Source: Stutzerimonas stutzeri KOS6 (GTDB taxonomy: Bacteria > Pseudomonadota > Gammaproteobacteria > Pseudomonadales > Pseudomonadaceae). From it: 64,000 bases of DNA. The notes beneath the pieces are model-generated. The model searched no databases and was not told the DNA's origin. It was given only the letters and a program-made list of their open reading frames with translations. Position 1 is the stretch's first letter; each line of letters opens with the position of its first letter. This document shows positions 54,314 to 63,785 of this stretch, in pieces. Position numbers and translations under genes: made by a program. The DNA lies in contig NZ_KK020676.1 of assembly GCF_000307775.2 (NCBI RefSeq), positions 1,093,040 through 1,157,039 of the forward strand, written 5' to 3'.

Positions 54314-55309
54314 ATGATCAAGTTAAAGCAATTTCTCGTTGCAACCCTTACCTCTTGCTCTCTGGCGGCCATGAGCGCGCCGCTTCTGGCTGCAGAGCTG
54401 GTTCTGCCAAATGAGGTAGCTGCCAGTCACTGGAAGACGGCCTACATGAACGAGTTCGCCGCCAAGGTGGACAAGCGCACCAGTGGCAGCCTGGATGTAA
54501 AGGTTTTCCCCTCATCGCAGCTCTACAACGACCAGGACGCGCTTGCGGCGCTTGGCACCGGCGCCGTGCACATGGTTTGGCCTGTCTCGGTGCGCATCGA
54601 AACGATTGACCCGCGTCTTGGTGCGATCAACTTGCCATTCACCCTGACCGACAAGCTGATGGGCAATCAGTGTTATGCGAAAGGGTTGACCGAACTGATG
54701 TCTTCCTATGTCGAGCCGCGGCAGTTGAAGATTCTCGGCCTTCTGCGTGCGGCTGATCTGTTCTTCATCATGAGTAAGCGTGATGTCAGGCAGATGGCCG
54801 ATTTTAAAGGCACCAAGATCCGAGTGATTGGTGGCCGCGTGTTCCTCGACACTATTCGGGCTCTAGAGGCAAGTCCGGTCTCGATGCCTGCATCTGAAAT
54901 GAGCACCGCGTTGGGGCAGGGCGCCATCGACGGTGTGTTCACCTCCGCTGGCGGCTGGGCCGAGATGATTGGCCAGACTGGCAAGCACGCTTATTACGTG
55001 CCGAACTTCTCGCTGACTACCTATGCAGTGGTTGTCGACAAGGCCTGGTTCGACGAGCTATCCGAAGTCGAGCAGAAAGCTATCACCAGCAGCATGGACG
55101 AGATCACTGCCAAGCAATGGAAAGAGGTAGTGGTCGAGGATCAGAAGCTGATCGACAAAATGGTGGCGGGCGGGGCGAGCTTCACTCAGGCCACTGCGCA
55201 AGAAACCCAGGCCTACGAGGCCATCGCGGCGAAAAACAAAAAGCTTTTCGCCAATGAGTACCCCGACGTGCTGCCTGCCATGGATGCCATCGAGAAGAGG
55301 TGTCTGTGA
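54314..55309 (+). CDS. dctP: TRAP substrate-binding protein DctP (itaconate-type operon)
   Basis: A 331-residue periplasmic binding protein with signal peptide (cleavage near LLAAE, about 24-27). GTKIRVIGGRVFLDT holds the carboxylate-binding Arg. It diverges clearly from the other three DctP proteins in the window. A C5 dicarboxylate such as itaconate is the probable ligand. The stop overlaps dctQ (TGATG). Confidence 0.92.
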   Translation: MIKLKQFLVATLTSCSLAAMSAPLLAAELVLPNEVAASHWKTAYMNEFAAKVDKRTSGSLDVKVFPSSQLYNDQDALAALGTGAVHMVWPVSVRIETIDPRLGAINLPFTLTDKLMGNQCYAKGLTELMSSYVEPRQLKILGLLRAADLFFIMSKRDVRQMADFKGTKIRVIGGRVFLDTIRALEASPVSMPASEMSTALGQGAIDGVFTSAGGWAEMIGQTGKHAYYVPNFSLTTYAVVVDKAWFDELSEVEQKAITSSMDEITAKQWKEVVVEDQKLIDKMVAGGASFTQATAQETQAYEAIAAKNKKLFANEYPDVLPAMDAIEKRCL

Positions 55310-55872
55310 TGTCGGTCGGGACGACACCTGCTCCGCGGCAGGAGACGCAAACGCGGCGGCGCAGTGTTTGGCTGTTGTTCGAACGCAAGGTACTGCTCAA
55401 CGTAGCCACGGTGCTGTTCCTGGTCTCGACGGCGATCATGTTGTTCGAGGGCATATCCCGAGCTGCGTTCGACAGCAGTTCTTTCTGGGCTGAGGAAAGC
55501 GTGCGTTACCTGATGGTCTGGGCGTTTTTCCTGACCCTGGGTATCGCTGGAAGCGCAGGGAATCACATCCGCACCGAGCTGCTGGTGGAGCGTCTGAGTC
55601 CGCGCTTGAGATCGTGCTGCCACGTGGCGTCTAGCCTGGTCGGCATCCTGTTCTGCGGGCTGCTGTTTTTCGCCTCGCTGCCGCAGGTTCATCGCTATTA
55701 CACGATGGGCATGATGACTGAGTCGAACCTCGATTTACCGCTGTGGTTGCTGTTCCTGGTCATGCCGCTCGGTGCCTTGTTGTTTCTAGCCTACTACCTG
55801 CGTTGTCTGGTTATTGCGCTCAAGGGCGGCGATCCGTTCGGCAATGGCCAGATAACCGGCTCACAGCTCTAG
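55309..55872 (+). CDS. dctQ: TRAP small permease DctQ (itaconate-type operon)
   Basis: A 187-residue DctQ-family protein with four hydrophobic segments (SVRYLMVWAFFLTLGIA; GNHIRTELLVERLSP). I chose ATG 55309, coupled to the dctP stop; a GTG at 55300 would add three residues. Confidence 0.92.
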   Translation: MSVGTTPAPRQETQTRRRSVWLLFERKVLLNVATVLFLVSTAIMLFEGISRAAFDSSSFWAEESVRYLMVWAFFLTLGIAGSAGNHIRTELLVERLSPRLRSCCHVASSLVGILFCGLLFFASLPQVHRYYTMGMMTESNLDLPLWLLFLVMPLGALLFLAYYLRCLVIALKGGDPFGNGQITGSQL

Positions 55873-55882
55873 GAGGCTACCA

Positions 55883-57154
55883 ATGCTGATGTTCATAGCC
55901 CTCTTGGTGATGCTCGCATTCCTTGCCATTGGTACCCACGTCGCGGTTGCCCTGGGTCTTGTCACTACGGGTCTGATCTTGTTTGTGGCAGGCGTGCCAA
56001 CAACCGTCATCGCACAGACAGCCTTCAAATCGGTGAATAGCTATCCGTTGATGGCAATTCCGATGTTCGTTCTTGCCGGTAACCTGATGATGCGCGGCAA
56101 CATCGCAGAGTTGCTGATCCAACTGGTTGGCAGTGTTGTGCAAGCCGTTCGAGGTGGGTTGGCGTTGACGGCGATGATTGCCAGCGTGTTCTTCGCGGCT
56201 GTTTCCGGCTCGAGTGTTGGTTCTGCAGCTGCAATTGGCGCCTCTACCGTTGACGGCTTAACCAAAGAAAACTATCCGCCTCGCTTTTCCGCCGCAATCG
56301 TTGCCGTAGGCGGAACCTTGGGTCTGATGATCCCGCCGTCACTGGGTTTCATCCTGATTGGTTCAATCGTCGGCCTGCCAGTGGATCAGCTATTCATCGC
56401 AGGTGTGCTGCCGGGACTGATGGAAGCTGGTTTGCTGATGGTGGCAGTCGTGTTTTTCTGCCGCCGCAATGGTTATGGCGCCAAAGCTAAGCGGGCTGAC
56501 TGGGCTGCTTTTAGCCGTCGTTTGCCGGGTGCTGGCGCAGCGCTGCTCATGCCGGTGCTGATACTTGGCAGCATCTACTCCGGCTACCTGACGCCTACGG
56601 AAGTGTCGGCCTTCGCCGCCGCCTACGCAGCGATCCTTTGCCTGCTGGTGTACCGCAGCGTAACCCTTGGCGGCGTCTGGGATGTGGCACGCGACTCGCT
56701 GCTACAGACCACAATGATTTTCGCCGTGGTCATGGGTGGCAGCCTGGTTGGTTTTGCCTTGGCCCGGATGGGTGTATCGGCCAGTCTGGTTTCGGCGGTC
56801 AGTGCCATGGATCTGAGCATTTGGCAGTTCCTGATCCTGGTCAACATCCTGCTGTTGATACTGGGCATGTTCCTCGATGGCATCGCCTTGATCGTGCTTA
56901 CGGCGCCGTTGCTCTTTCCCATCGCGACTCACCTGGGAATCAACCCGATTCACTTCGCTGTGATCATGGTTGCCAACGTCGAAATCGCCACGCTGACGCC
57001 GCCCATAGGACTCAACTTGTTCGTCATGGCCGGCATTTCCAAGTTGCCGGTGCATGAGGTGGCGCGTGGCGTGCTGCCTTTCTATGGGGTGCGTTTGCTG
57101 GGGCTGGCCTTGATCACCTTCATCCCTGCTATTTCCCTGACTCTCGTCAGCTAG
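55883..57154 (+). CDS. dctM: TRAP large permease DctM (itaconate-type operon)
   Basis: A 423-residue DctM-family permease (FFAAVSGSSVGSAAAIGA; VGGTLGLMIPPSLG; LTPPIGLNLFV). It completes the DctPQM system and lies 13 bases before the MmgE/PrpD gene. Confidence 0.94.
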   Translation: MLMFIALLVMLAFLAIGTHVAVALGLVTTGLILFVAGVPTTVIAQTAFKSVNSYPLMAIPMFVLAGNLMMRGNIAELLIQLVGSVVQAVRGGLALTAMIASVFFAAVSGSSVGSAAAIGASTVDGLTKENYPPRFSAAIVAVGGTLGLMIPPSLGFILIGSIVGLPVDQLFIAGVLPGLMEAGLLMVAVVFFCRRNGYGAKAKRADWAAFSRRLPGAGAALLMPVLILGSIYSGYLTPTEVSAFAAAYAAILCLLVYRSVTLGGVWDVARDSLLQTTMIFAVVMGGSLVGFALARMGVSASLVSAVSAMDLSIWQFLILVNILLLILGMFLDGIALIVLTAPLLFPIATHLGINPIHFAVIMVANVEIATLTPPIGLNLFVMAGISKLPVHEVARGVLPFYGVRLLGLALITFIPAISLTLVS

Positions 57155-57167
57155 GAGGCGAACGACA

Positions 57168-58559
57168 ATGGATAACTCTACCGATAAGCCTATCGCTGTT
57201 GCCCTGGGCGCCTTTGCTGAGCAGTTAAGTTTCGAGGCCATCCCTGAACAGGTTCGCCAGCGCGCCAAGTTGCTGATCCTGGATGCTGTAGGTATTGCTC
57301 TTGCGTCTACGCGCTACGACTTTGCCCAGCGCACGCTGTCTGCCACACGCGAGCTTGGTGAAGGTGTAAGCGATGTAATCGGCTACAGCGCAAAACTTTC
57401 GCTACGTGATGCCATTTTGCTCAATGCGGTGCTGGTCCACGGGCTGGACTTCGACGATACCCACGGCCGTGGCGTGATCCACGCGACGGCCAGTTGCTTC
57501 CCGGCGGCCCTGGGAATCGCCGCACAGTACGACGCCAGCGGCCGCGATCTTCTCACCGCCTACATACTCGGCATAGAAGTGGCGACGCGTCTTGGTGCTG
57601 TGGCCAAGGGTGGTTTCCATCAGGTCGGGTTTCATCCCACCGGGCTGATCGGCACGTTCGGTTGTGCACTGATCGCTGGCAAGCTGCAGGGCCAGACCGC
57701 CGAGCAGTTGGCGATGACTCAGGGCATTGCTTTGAGCACCGCGTCGGGCAGCCTGGAATTTCTCGAAGACGGCGCGTGGACCAAACGCATGCATCCCGGT
57801 TGGGCCGGCGTCGCCGGGCTGACGGCTGCGACCTTGGCGCGTCATGGTTTCAGCGGCCCAAAGGCTGCTTATGAAGGGCGCTTTGGCCTGTTCAAGAGCC
57901 ACCTGGGTGAGCGCGAAGCAGAATGCGATTACGCCCTGGCCACGGAAAACCTCGGCAGCATTTGGGAGGTCGGCGAGGTGGCCGTGAAGCCTGTGCCGGC
58001 GTGCCACTTCACCCATGCGGTCGCTGACTCGGCGGTGATCCTCCACCAGCAGGGCATTCGCATCGAGGACATCGAGCGGGTCACTGCTCTAGTGCCGAAA
58101 GAAACCGTTGGCATCGTCTGCGAACCCGAGGCAAGAAAGCGCAAGCCTGCCAATAGTTACGAGGCGCAGTTCAGTGTGCCGTACGCCATTGCCAGTGGGC
58201 TGATTCGCGGGCACTTCGGTCTGGTTGACCTGGAACCAGACGCTTTCGCTGATCCGGCTGCACTCGCGCTGATGGAGAAGATTGAATACCAAGTCGATCC
58301 TCAATCCGGCTTTCCGCGCCATTACTCAGGCGAGGTGGTCGTCACCCTTCGCGACGGACGCCAGCTACGCCACCGTGAGGCAATCAATCGTGGCGCGGCC
58401 GATCGACCTCTGTCGGCTGACGACATTGTCGCCAAATACCGCGAGAACGCTCACACGGCTGTCGCCCCACAAGCCGCCCAACTGATTCTCGATGCAGTGC
58501 TGAACCTGGATGCTGGCAGCGCCCGCGAGCTTTCGCGTGCGCTCGCAGCGCGGGCCTGA
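57168..58559 (+). CDS. MmgE/PrpD-family protein
   Basis: A 463-residue MmgE/PrpD protein (LDAVGIALASTRYD; HGLDFDDTHGRGVIHATAS; PVPACHFTHAVADSA). The family includes 2-methylcitrate dehydratase and cis-aconitate decarboxylase. A homologue is found in the P. aeruginosa itaconate operon, where its exact step is unclear; isomerisation or dehydration of C5 acids is likely. Confidence 0.9.
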   Translation: MDNSTDKPIAVALGAFAEQLSFEAIPEQVRQRAKLLILDAVGIALASTRYDFAQRTLSATRELGEGVSDVIGYSAKLSLRDAILLNAVLVHGLDFDDTHGRGVIHATASCFPAALGIAAQYDASGRDLLTAYILGIEVATRLGAVAKGGFHQVGFHPTGLIGTFGCALIAGKLQGQTAEQLAMTQGIALSTASGSLEFLEDGAWTKRMHPGWAGVAGLTAATLARHGFSGPKAAYEGRFGLFKSHLGEREAECDYALATENLGSIWEVGEVAVKPVPACHFTHAVADSAVILHQQGIRIEDIERVTALVPKETVGIVCEPEARKRKPANSYEAQFSVPYAIASGLIRGHFGLVDLEPDAFADPAALALMEKIEYQVDPQSGFPRHYSGEVVVTLRDGRQLRHREAINRGAADRPLSADDIVAKYRENAHTAVAPQAAQLILDAVLNLDAGSARELSRALAARA

Positions 58560-58604
58560 TCCTTTCGAAATGAACACGACAAGAATAATCCGGAGAGACC
58601 GAGC

Positions 58605-59756
58605 ATGAGCGAATACAACGAGCAGGAAAGCATGATCCTGGATGCCCTGGATCGCTTCCTCGAAACCGAAGCCAAGCCGTTTGTACACGAGCTGGAAAAG
58701 AACGATGTCTACCCCGAGGAAATGGTCGAAAAAATGAAGGCCATGGGCCTGTTTGGTTGCATCATCGATCCGGAATACGGTGGCCTGGGCCTATCCACCG
58801 CCACCTATGCAAAAATCGTCGAGCGTATTTCCTGCACCTGGATGTCTCTGTCAGGGATCATCAACTCTCACCTGATCATGGCCTCGGCTATCCAGCGTCA
58901 CGGTACGCCGGAACAGAAGGAGCGCTTCCTGCCGCGCATGGCCAGCGGTGAGTTGCGTGGCGCCGTTGGCTTCACCGAGCCCGACGCCGGCACCGACCTG
59001 CAGGCGATCCGCACCACCGCCCGACGCGAGGGCGATCACTATGTGGTCAACGGTGCCAAGACTTGGATTACCAACAGCCTGCACGGCGGCGTGCTGGCCC
59101 TGCTGGTGAAGACTGATCCGACCGCTGAGCCGCGACACAAGGGCATGAGCTGGCTGATCGCCGAGAAAGGCCCCGGCTTCAAGGTCGCACGCAAGCTCGA
59201 GAAGCTCGGCTATCGCGGCATCGACACGTGCGAGCTGGTATTCGAGGACTACAAGGTGCCGGTGGACTGTCTGATCGGCGGCGTGGAGGGAGTTGGGCTC
59301 AAGCAGGTGCTTTCCGGCTTGGAGCTGGGGCGAATCAACGTCGCCGCCCGCGGCGTCGGCGTGGCCCGCGCGGCGTTGGACGAAGCCGTGGCCTACTCGC
59401 AGGTTCGTAAGACCTTCGGCAAGCCGATCTGCGAGCATCAGGCGATTCAGCTCAAGCTCGGCGATATGGCCACCCGCGTGGAGGCGGCGCGACTGCTCAC
59501 CGAGTCCGCGGCCAAGGCCTACGACAAGGGTGAGCGATGCGACATGGAAGCTGGCATGGCCAAGTATTTCGCCACCGAAGCGGCCCTTGAGAACGCTACC
59601 GACTGTATGCGCATCCACGGCGGTTACGGCTATTCAAAGGAGTACAACGTCGAGCGTCTGTATCGCGATGCTCCGCTGCTGACCATCGGTGAAGGCACCA
59701 ATGAAATGCAGCGCATCATCATCGCCAAACAGCTTGTGCTGAGGAATCCGGCATGA
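58605..59756 (+). CDS. Acyl-CoA dehydrogenase
   Basis: A 383-residue FAD-dependent acyl-CoA dehydrogenase (GAVGFTEPDAGTD; KTWITNS; RIHGGYGYSKEY near the C-terminus; catalytic base Glu in DAPLLTIGEGTNE). In this operon it may oxidise methylsuccinyl-CoA or a similar side substrate. The stop overlaps the CoA-transferase start (ATGA). Confidence 0.93.
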   Translation: MSEYNEQESMILDALDRFLETEAKPFVHELEKNDVYPEEMVEKMKAMGLFGCIIDPEYGGLGLSTATYAKIVERISCTWMSLSGIINSHLIMASAIQRHGTPEQKERFLPRMASGELRGAVGFTEPDAGTDLQAIRTTARREGDHYVVNGAKTWITNSLHGGVLALLVKTDPTAEPRHKGMSWLIAEKGPGFKVARKLEKLGYRGIDTCELVFEDYKVPVDCLIGGVEGVGLKQVLSGLELGRINVAARGVGVARAALDEAVAYSQVRKTFGKPICEHQAIQLKLGDMATRVEAARLLTESAAKAYDKGERCDMEAGMAKYFATEAALENATDCMRIHGGYGYSKEYNVERLYRDAPLLTIGEGTNEMQRIIIAKQLVLRNPA

Positions 59757-60901
59757 CCCTACCTCTTGAAGGTGTACGTATCGTAGCCGTTGAGCAGTAT
59801 GGAGCCGGCCCGTTCGGTACCCAGCACTTGGCTGATCTCGGCGCTGAAGTGATCAAGATCGAAAACCCAAACGAAGGCGGTGAGATTGGCCGTCATGTCG
59901 GGCCTTACTTTTTCGAGGAAGGCGATAGTCATTTCTATCAGTCCTTCAACCGCAACAAGAAAAGCGTGGTGCTGAATCTTAAGAGTCCCGAAGAGAAAGC
60001 CCAACTGATCGAGCTGCTGAAGAGCGCCGATGCGCTCTATGACAACCTACGCGGCGATCTACCGGAAAAGCTCGGCCTGACCTACGAGGCGCTCAAGGCG
60101 CATAACCCGGCGCTGGTGTGTTGCCACCTGTCCGCGTATGGCCGTGAGGGGGCACGCAAGGCTTGGCCAGGATACGACTACTTGATGCAGGCCGAGGCGG
60201 GTTACTGCTCGCTGACAGGTGAGCCGGACGGCCCGCCCGCGCGTTTCGGCCTGTCCATCGTCGACATGATGACCGGTACCACCGCCGCTCTTGCATTGGT
60301 TTCGGCATTGGTCGGCGCCCGCGCTACAGGCATCGGCCGGGATATTGACGTCAGCCTTTACGACGTGGCGATGCACAACATCAATTATCTCGGCACCTGG
60401 TACCTCAACGAGGGAGTGAAGACCGAGCGTACCCCACGTTCCGCTCATCCATCGCTGACCCCAAGCCAGCTGTACAAGACGCAGGATGGCTGGATGTTCA
60501 TCATGTGCAACAAAGAAAAGTTCTGGGCCGTACTGGCGGAGCTGATCGGCAAGCCGGAGTGGGCGAGCAATGATCTCTATGGGAGCTTCAAAGCGCGGCT
60601 GGCTAACCGTGACCAGCTCACTGAAGAGCTTGATGCAGTGTTGATGCAGCAACCTACGGCATACTGGCTGAAACACTTTGGCGGTCTGGTGCCGGCAGCA
60701 CCGGTCAACGATATTGGCCAGGCCCTGGATAACCCCTTTGCTCTGGAGCAGGGGGTAATCGTCGAAGGTGATCACCCCGTCCGCGGTAAGATCAAGACGC
60801 TTGCCTGTCCTATTCGCTGTCCTGGCGAACAGCTACCCAGTCGGCCTGCCCCCCGGCTCGGGGCGGATCAGTCGATACTGGGCGCAGGAGGGCATAGATG
60901 A
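59753..60901 (+). CDS. CaiB/BaiF-family CoA-transferase (itaconate CoA-transferase candidate)
   Basis: A 382-residue class III CoA-transferase: EQYGAGPFGTQHLADLGAEVIKIE N-terminus, NRNKKSVVLNL, GYDYLMQAEAGY and DVSLYDVAM (aspartate region near 200). Itaconate CoA-transferase (Ict) of Pseudomonas is of this family, using succinyl-CoA as donor. With the MaoC hydratase and CitE lyase it gives the complete itaconate to acetyl-CoA plus pyruvate route. Confidence 0.85.
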   Translation: MTLPLEGVRIVAVEQYGAGPFGTQHLADLGAEVIKIENPNEGGEIGRHVGPYFFEEGDSHFYQSFNRNKKSVVLNLKSPEEKAQLIELLKSADALYDNLRGDLPEKLGLTYEALKAHNPALVCCHLSAYGREGARKAWPGYDYLMQAEAGYCSLTGEPDGPPARFGLSIVDMMTGTTAALALVSALVGARATGIGRDIDVSLYDVAMHNINYLGTWYLNEGVKTERTPRSAHPSLTPSQLYKTQDGWMFIMCNKEKFWAVLAELIGKPEWASNDLYGSFKARLANRDQLTEELDAVLMQQPTAYWLKHFGGLVPAAPVNDIGQALDNPFALEQGVIVEGDHPVRGKIKTLACPIRCPGEQLPSRPAPRLGADQSILGAGGHR

Positions 60902-60934
60902 GCGGCTGCGAACAATTTGCTGGAGTTTGCTGAG

Positions 60935-61705
60935 ATGAAGCAGGAATTGCCATCCCTACTGTCCGGTGGTCAGCCCCGTTATCTGGTTCTCGCACAGGCG
61001 TTGGTGGACGCGATCAAAGCTGGCCGGTATCCACTGAACAGCCTGCTGCCGACCGAGCATGAGCTGTGTAAGCAGTTTAATGTCAGTCGGCACACTGTTC
61101 GGGAGGCGATACGCCGACTCAACGAGTTGGGGCTGGTCAGCAAACAGCATGGTATCGGCACGCGAGTTAAATCGGACCAGCCTGCATCGCGCTACGTGCA
61201 GGCCAGTGAAGGTATTTCCGACTTGCATCAATACGTGCGTGACGTGCGCATGGAATTGGGTACTTCGCGGGAGGTCCACGCCGACGAGGAACTGGCCGAG
61301 CTGCTCGAGTGCAAGCCCGGCCAGTCTTGGGTGAGCACCGATGGCCTGCGTCATCGTGAAGGCGACAGCGCGCCACTGGCTGTCACTCTGGTGTACGTGC
61401 CGAGCGCTTACCGTGCGGCTCTGGACGCTTTTGGTGATGGACGTACGCCGATTTATGAGCTGTTGCAGCGGCGCTTCGGGTTGCAAATGACCGAAGTGCG
61501 CCAGACCATCAGCGCAGTGACGCTTAGCGAGGAAGACGCGCGCGCTTTGCAGGTTGAGGCGGGCTCAGCGGGGTTGCACATTGTGCGTAAGTACTATGGC
61601 AACAACGACGAGTTGCTGGAGGTGGCGGTTAACGTCCATCCGGCAGAGCGCTTTAGCTATTCGATTACCCAACGACTGGTCTGGCAGGGCGCTAACGGTG
61701 AATAG
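60935..61705 (+). CDS. GntR-family regulator with UTRA domain
   Basis: A 256-residue HutC-type GntR protein: winged helix (about 20-85; SLLPTEHELCKQFNVSRHTVREAIRRL) and UTRA ligand domain (about 105-250). It probably represses the operon through the palindrome at 53.6 kb. The ATG at 60935 has GGAG nine bases upstream; a TTG at 60917 gives six more residues. P. aeruginosa uses a LysR protein in this place, so regulation differs. The end overlaps the MFS start by eight bases. Confidence 0.9.
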   Translation: MKQELPSLLSGGQPRYLVLAQALVDAIKAGRYPLNSLLPTEHELCKQFNVSRHTVREAIRRLNELGLVSKQHGIGTRVKSDQPASRYVQASEGISDLHQYVRDVRMELGTSREVHADEELAELLECKPGQSWVSTDGLRHREGDSAPLAVTLVYVPSAYRAALDAFGDGRTPIYELLQRRFGLQMTEVRQTISAVTLSEEDARALQVEAGSAGLHIVRKYYGNNDELLEVAVNVHPAERFSYSITQRLVWQGANGE

Positions 61706-62897
61706 CCGGTACTCGACGTTGGCGGTCACGCTGGCAATTCAGGCGCTGGTGTCCATGGCCACGTTCACTGTACCTGTGCTGGCTCCTGTCGTGCTGCCTG
61801 AGCTTGGCGGTGGCGTCGGTCTGGTTGGCCTGTATGTGGCGCTAATCTATCTGGGGGCCATGATTTCCAGTTTGCTTAGTGGCAGCTGGATTCGGCGTTT
61901 CGGTGCGATCCGTGTCAGTCAGGTGTGTCTGTTGTTGTGCGGTGCCGGCTTGGCTATCGCAGCAGGTGGCCAGCTTTGGTGTCTGGTGCTTAGTGCTTTG
62001 GCGCTGGGTGCGGGTTACGGTCCGGTGACGCCGGCCAGCTCGCACATCCTGGCACGCACCACTGCGCCGCATTTGATGGGATTGATGTTTTCCCTTAAAC
62101 AGACCGGCGTACCGATTGGCGGTGTACTTGCCGGAATGCTGATTCCAAGGCTGGTTGCTGCTACCGACTGGCGCGGTGCACTGTTGCTGACGGCTCTTGG
62201 CTGTGTCGTCATGGCTGGCATCGCGCAACGGGCACGCCGTGATCTTGATGATGATCGGGATCCATCGGCCAATCCCCAACGCAGTGACCTGCTCAAACCA
62301 TTGGCGATGGTTTTCGCTATGCCACGCATGCGCAACTTGGCTTTGTGTTCGATATTTTTCGGCGCCATGCAGCTGTGTCTGACCACCTATCTGGTGAGCT
62401 ATCTGACCCATGATTACGGCCTGGCATTGGTCACAGCCGGGGTGATTCTTGCCCTGGCCCAGGGCGCGGGTGTAGTGGGCCGTTTGCTTTGGGGCTGGGT
62501 TGCCGACCGTTGGTTGGAGCCGCGCCGACTGTTGCCATTATTGGCATTGCTGATGGCGGCTTCTTCCCTGCTCACCGCGGCCTTCACCCACAGCTGGCCG
62601 CTATCACTGGTGGCTGCAGTGAGCATGTTGTTCGGTGCCACCGCAATTGGCTGGAATGGCGTCTATCTCGCGGAAGTGGCGCGCCTTGCGCCGGCGGGCA
62701 CTGCTGGTCAATACACTGGCGGAACTCTGTTCTTCACCTATTTCGGCGTGGTTGCCGGACCGCCGCTCTTTGCCGGGATGACTCAGTTAGGCGATTCCCT
62801 GGCAAGTGGATACATGCTGTTCGGCGCCTTGATGGTGCTGGTTGCCCTGGCACTCGTGCGCTTCGACGCCAGCAATATGCGCACCGACTCTGGCTAA
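61698..62897 (+). CDS. MFS transporter
   Basis: A 399-residue 12-helix MFS protein. GSWIRRFGAIR (about 57-67) is the motif-A loop, and GPVTPASSHILAR and FSLKQTGVPIGG recall MFS carriers of organic acids. The GTG at 61698 overlaps the gntR end by eight bases. It may be a second carrier for itaconate or an exporter of pathway by-products. Longer upstream frames run inside gntR. Confidence 0.88.
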   Translation: MNSRYSTLAVTLAIQALVSMATFTVPVLAPVVLPELGGGVGLVGLYVALIYLGAMISSLLSGSWIRRFGAIRVSQVCLLLCGAGLAIAAGGQLWCLVLSALALGAGYGPVTPASSHILARTTAPHLMGLMFSLKQTGVPIGGVLAGMLIPRLVAATDWRGALLLTALGCVVMAGIAQRARRDLDDDRDPSANPQRSDLLKPLAMVFAMPRMRNLALCSIFFGAMQLCLTTYLVSYLTHDYGLALVTAGVILALAQGAGVVGRLLWGWVADRWLEPRRLLPLLALLMAASSLLTAAFTHSWPLSLVAAVSMLFGATAIGWNGVYLAEVARLAPAGTAGQYTGGTLFFTYFGVVAGPPLFAGMTQLGDSLASGYMLFGALMVLVALALVRFDASNMRTDSG

Positions 62898-62955
62898 CGC
62901 CGCATCGCTTCACCCTCCCTCTTTTTTCTTTCCAATCCCAACGTGGAGAACTGCC

Positions 62956-63756
62956 ATGGCAGCCCGCTCGTACCTGTTCGTTCCTGGAGATCGTCCGGAA
63001 CGCTTTGATAAAGCCTGCGCCGCTGGCGCTGATGTGGTCATTCTCGACCTCGAGGATGCAGTGTCACCTGAGCGCAAGAACCAGGCTCGCGAGGCAATCC
63101 GCACTTGGCTAGAGGCCGGTGGCAAGGCCTGGGTGCGCCTCAACGGTAGTGACACCGAATGGTACGCAGACGATTGCAGCTTGCTCGCTACTCCCGGCCT
63201 GCTCGGTGTGTCCTTGCCCAAAGCAGAAACCACCGCACAAATAAGCGCCCTGGCTCGGCGTCTGGCCGAGCCACTGCGCATCCTGCCTATCGTCGAAACT
63301 GCTCGCGGCATCAGTAATGCCGAGGAGATTGCTGGCGCACCCAAGGTCCAGTGCCTGGCCTTCGGCTCGGTGGATTTCCAAGTGGATACCGGGATTCTCG
63401 GCGATGGTGACGAATTGTTGTTTGCCCGTTCACGGTTGGTGCTTGCCTCGGCTCTTGCCCGTATCGGCGCGCCGGTAGATGGCGTGACAACCAATCTGGA
63501 CAACCTGGAGTTATTGGCCAGCGATGTGCGTCGGGCTCGCCAACAAGGCTTCGCCGGTAAGCTCTGCGTGCATCCGAAGCAGGTCGCACCGATCAATGAC
63601 GGCTTTCTCCCAGCAGAGCACGAAGTGCAGTGGGCGCAAGCGGTGATCGACATCGTGGCAAAGCATCAGGGCGTAGGAGCGATCAGCTTCAACGGCAAGC
63701 TAATCGATTTGCCAGTGATTCTGCGCGCACAACGTATTCTGGAAAACCTCACCTGA
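62956..63756 (+). CDS. CitE-type CoA-ester lyase ((S)-citramalyl-CoA lyase candidate)
   Basis: A 266-residue HpcH/HpaI (CitE) family lyase: RSYLFVPGDRPERFDKA N-terminus, VVILDLEDAVSPERK (metal Asp/Glu), LPKAET, VETARGI, SVDFQVDTG and KLCVHPKQV. It fits citramalyl-CoA lyase (Ccl), giving acetyl-CoA and pyruvate. ATG 62956 has GGAGAA upstream. A malyl- or HMG-type substrate cannot be excluded by sequence alone. Confidence 0.85.
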   Translation: MAARSYLFVPGDRPERFDKACAAGADVVILDLEDAVSPERKNQAREAIRTWLEAGGKAWVRLNGSDTEWYADDCSLLATPGLLGVSLPKAETTAQISALARRLAEPLRILPIVETARGISNAEEIAGAPKVQCLAFGSVDFQVDTGILGDGDELLFARSRLVLASALARIGAPVDGVTTNLDNLELLASDVRRARQQGFAGKLCVHPKQVAPINDGFLPAEHEVQWAQAVIDIVAKHQGVGAISFNGKLIDLPVILRAQRILENLT

Positions 63757-63785
63757 ACCCACGCGATCAGGGCTTGGAGCGAACC

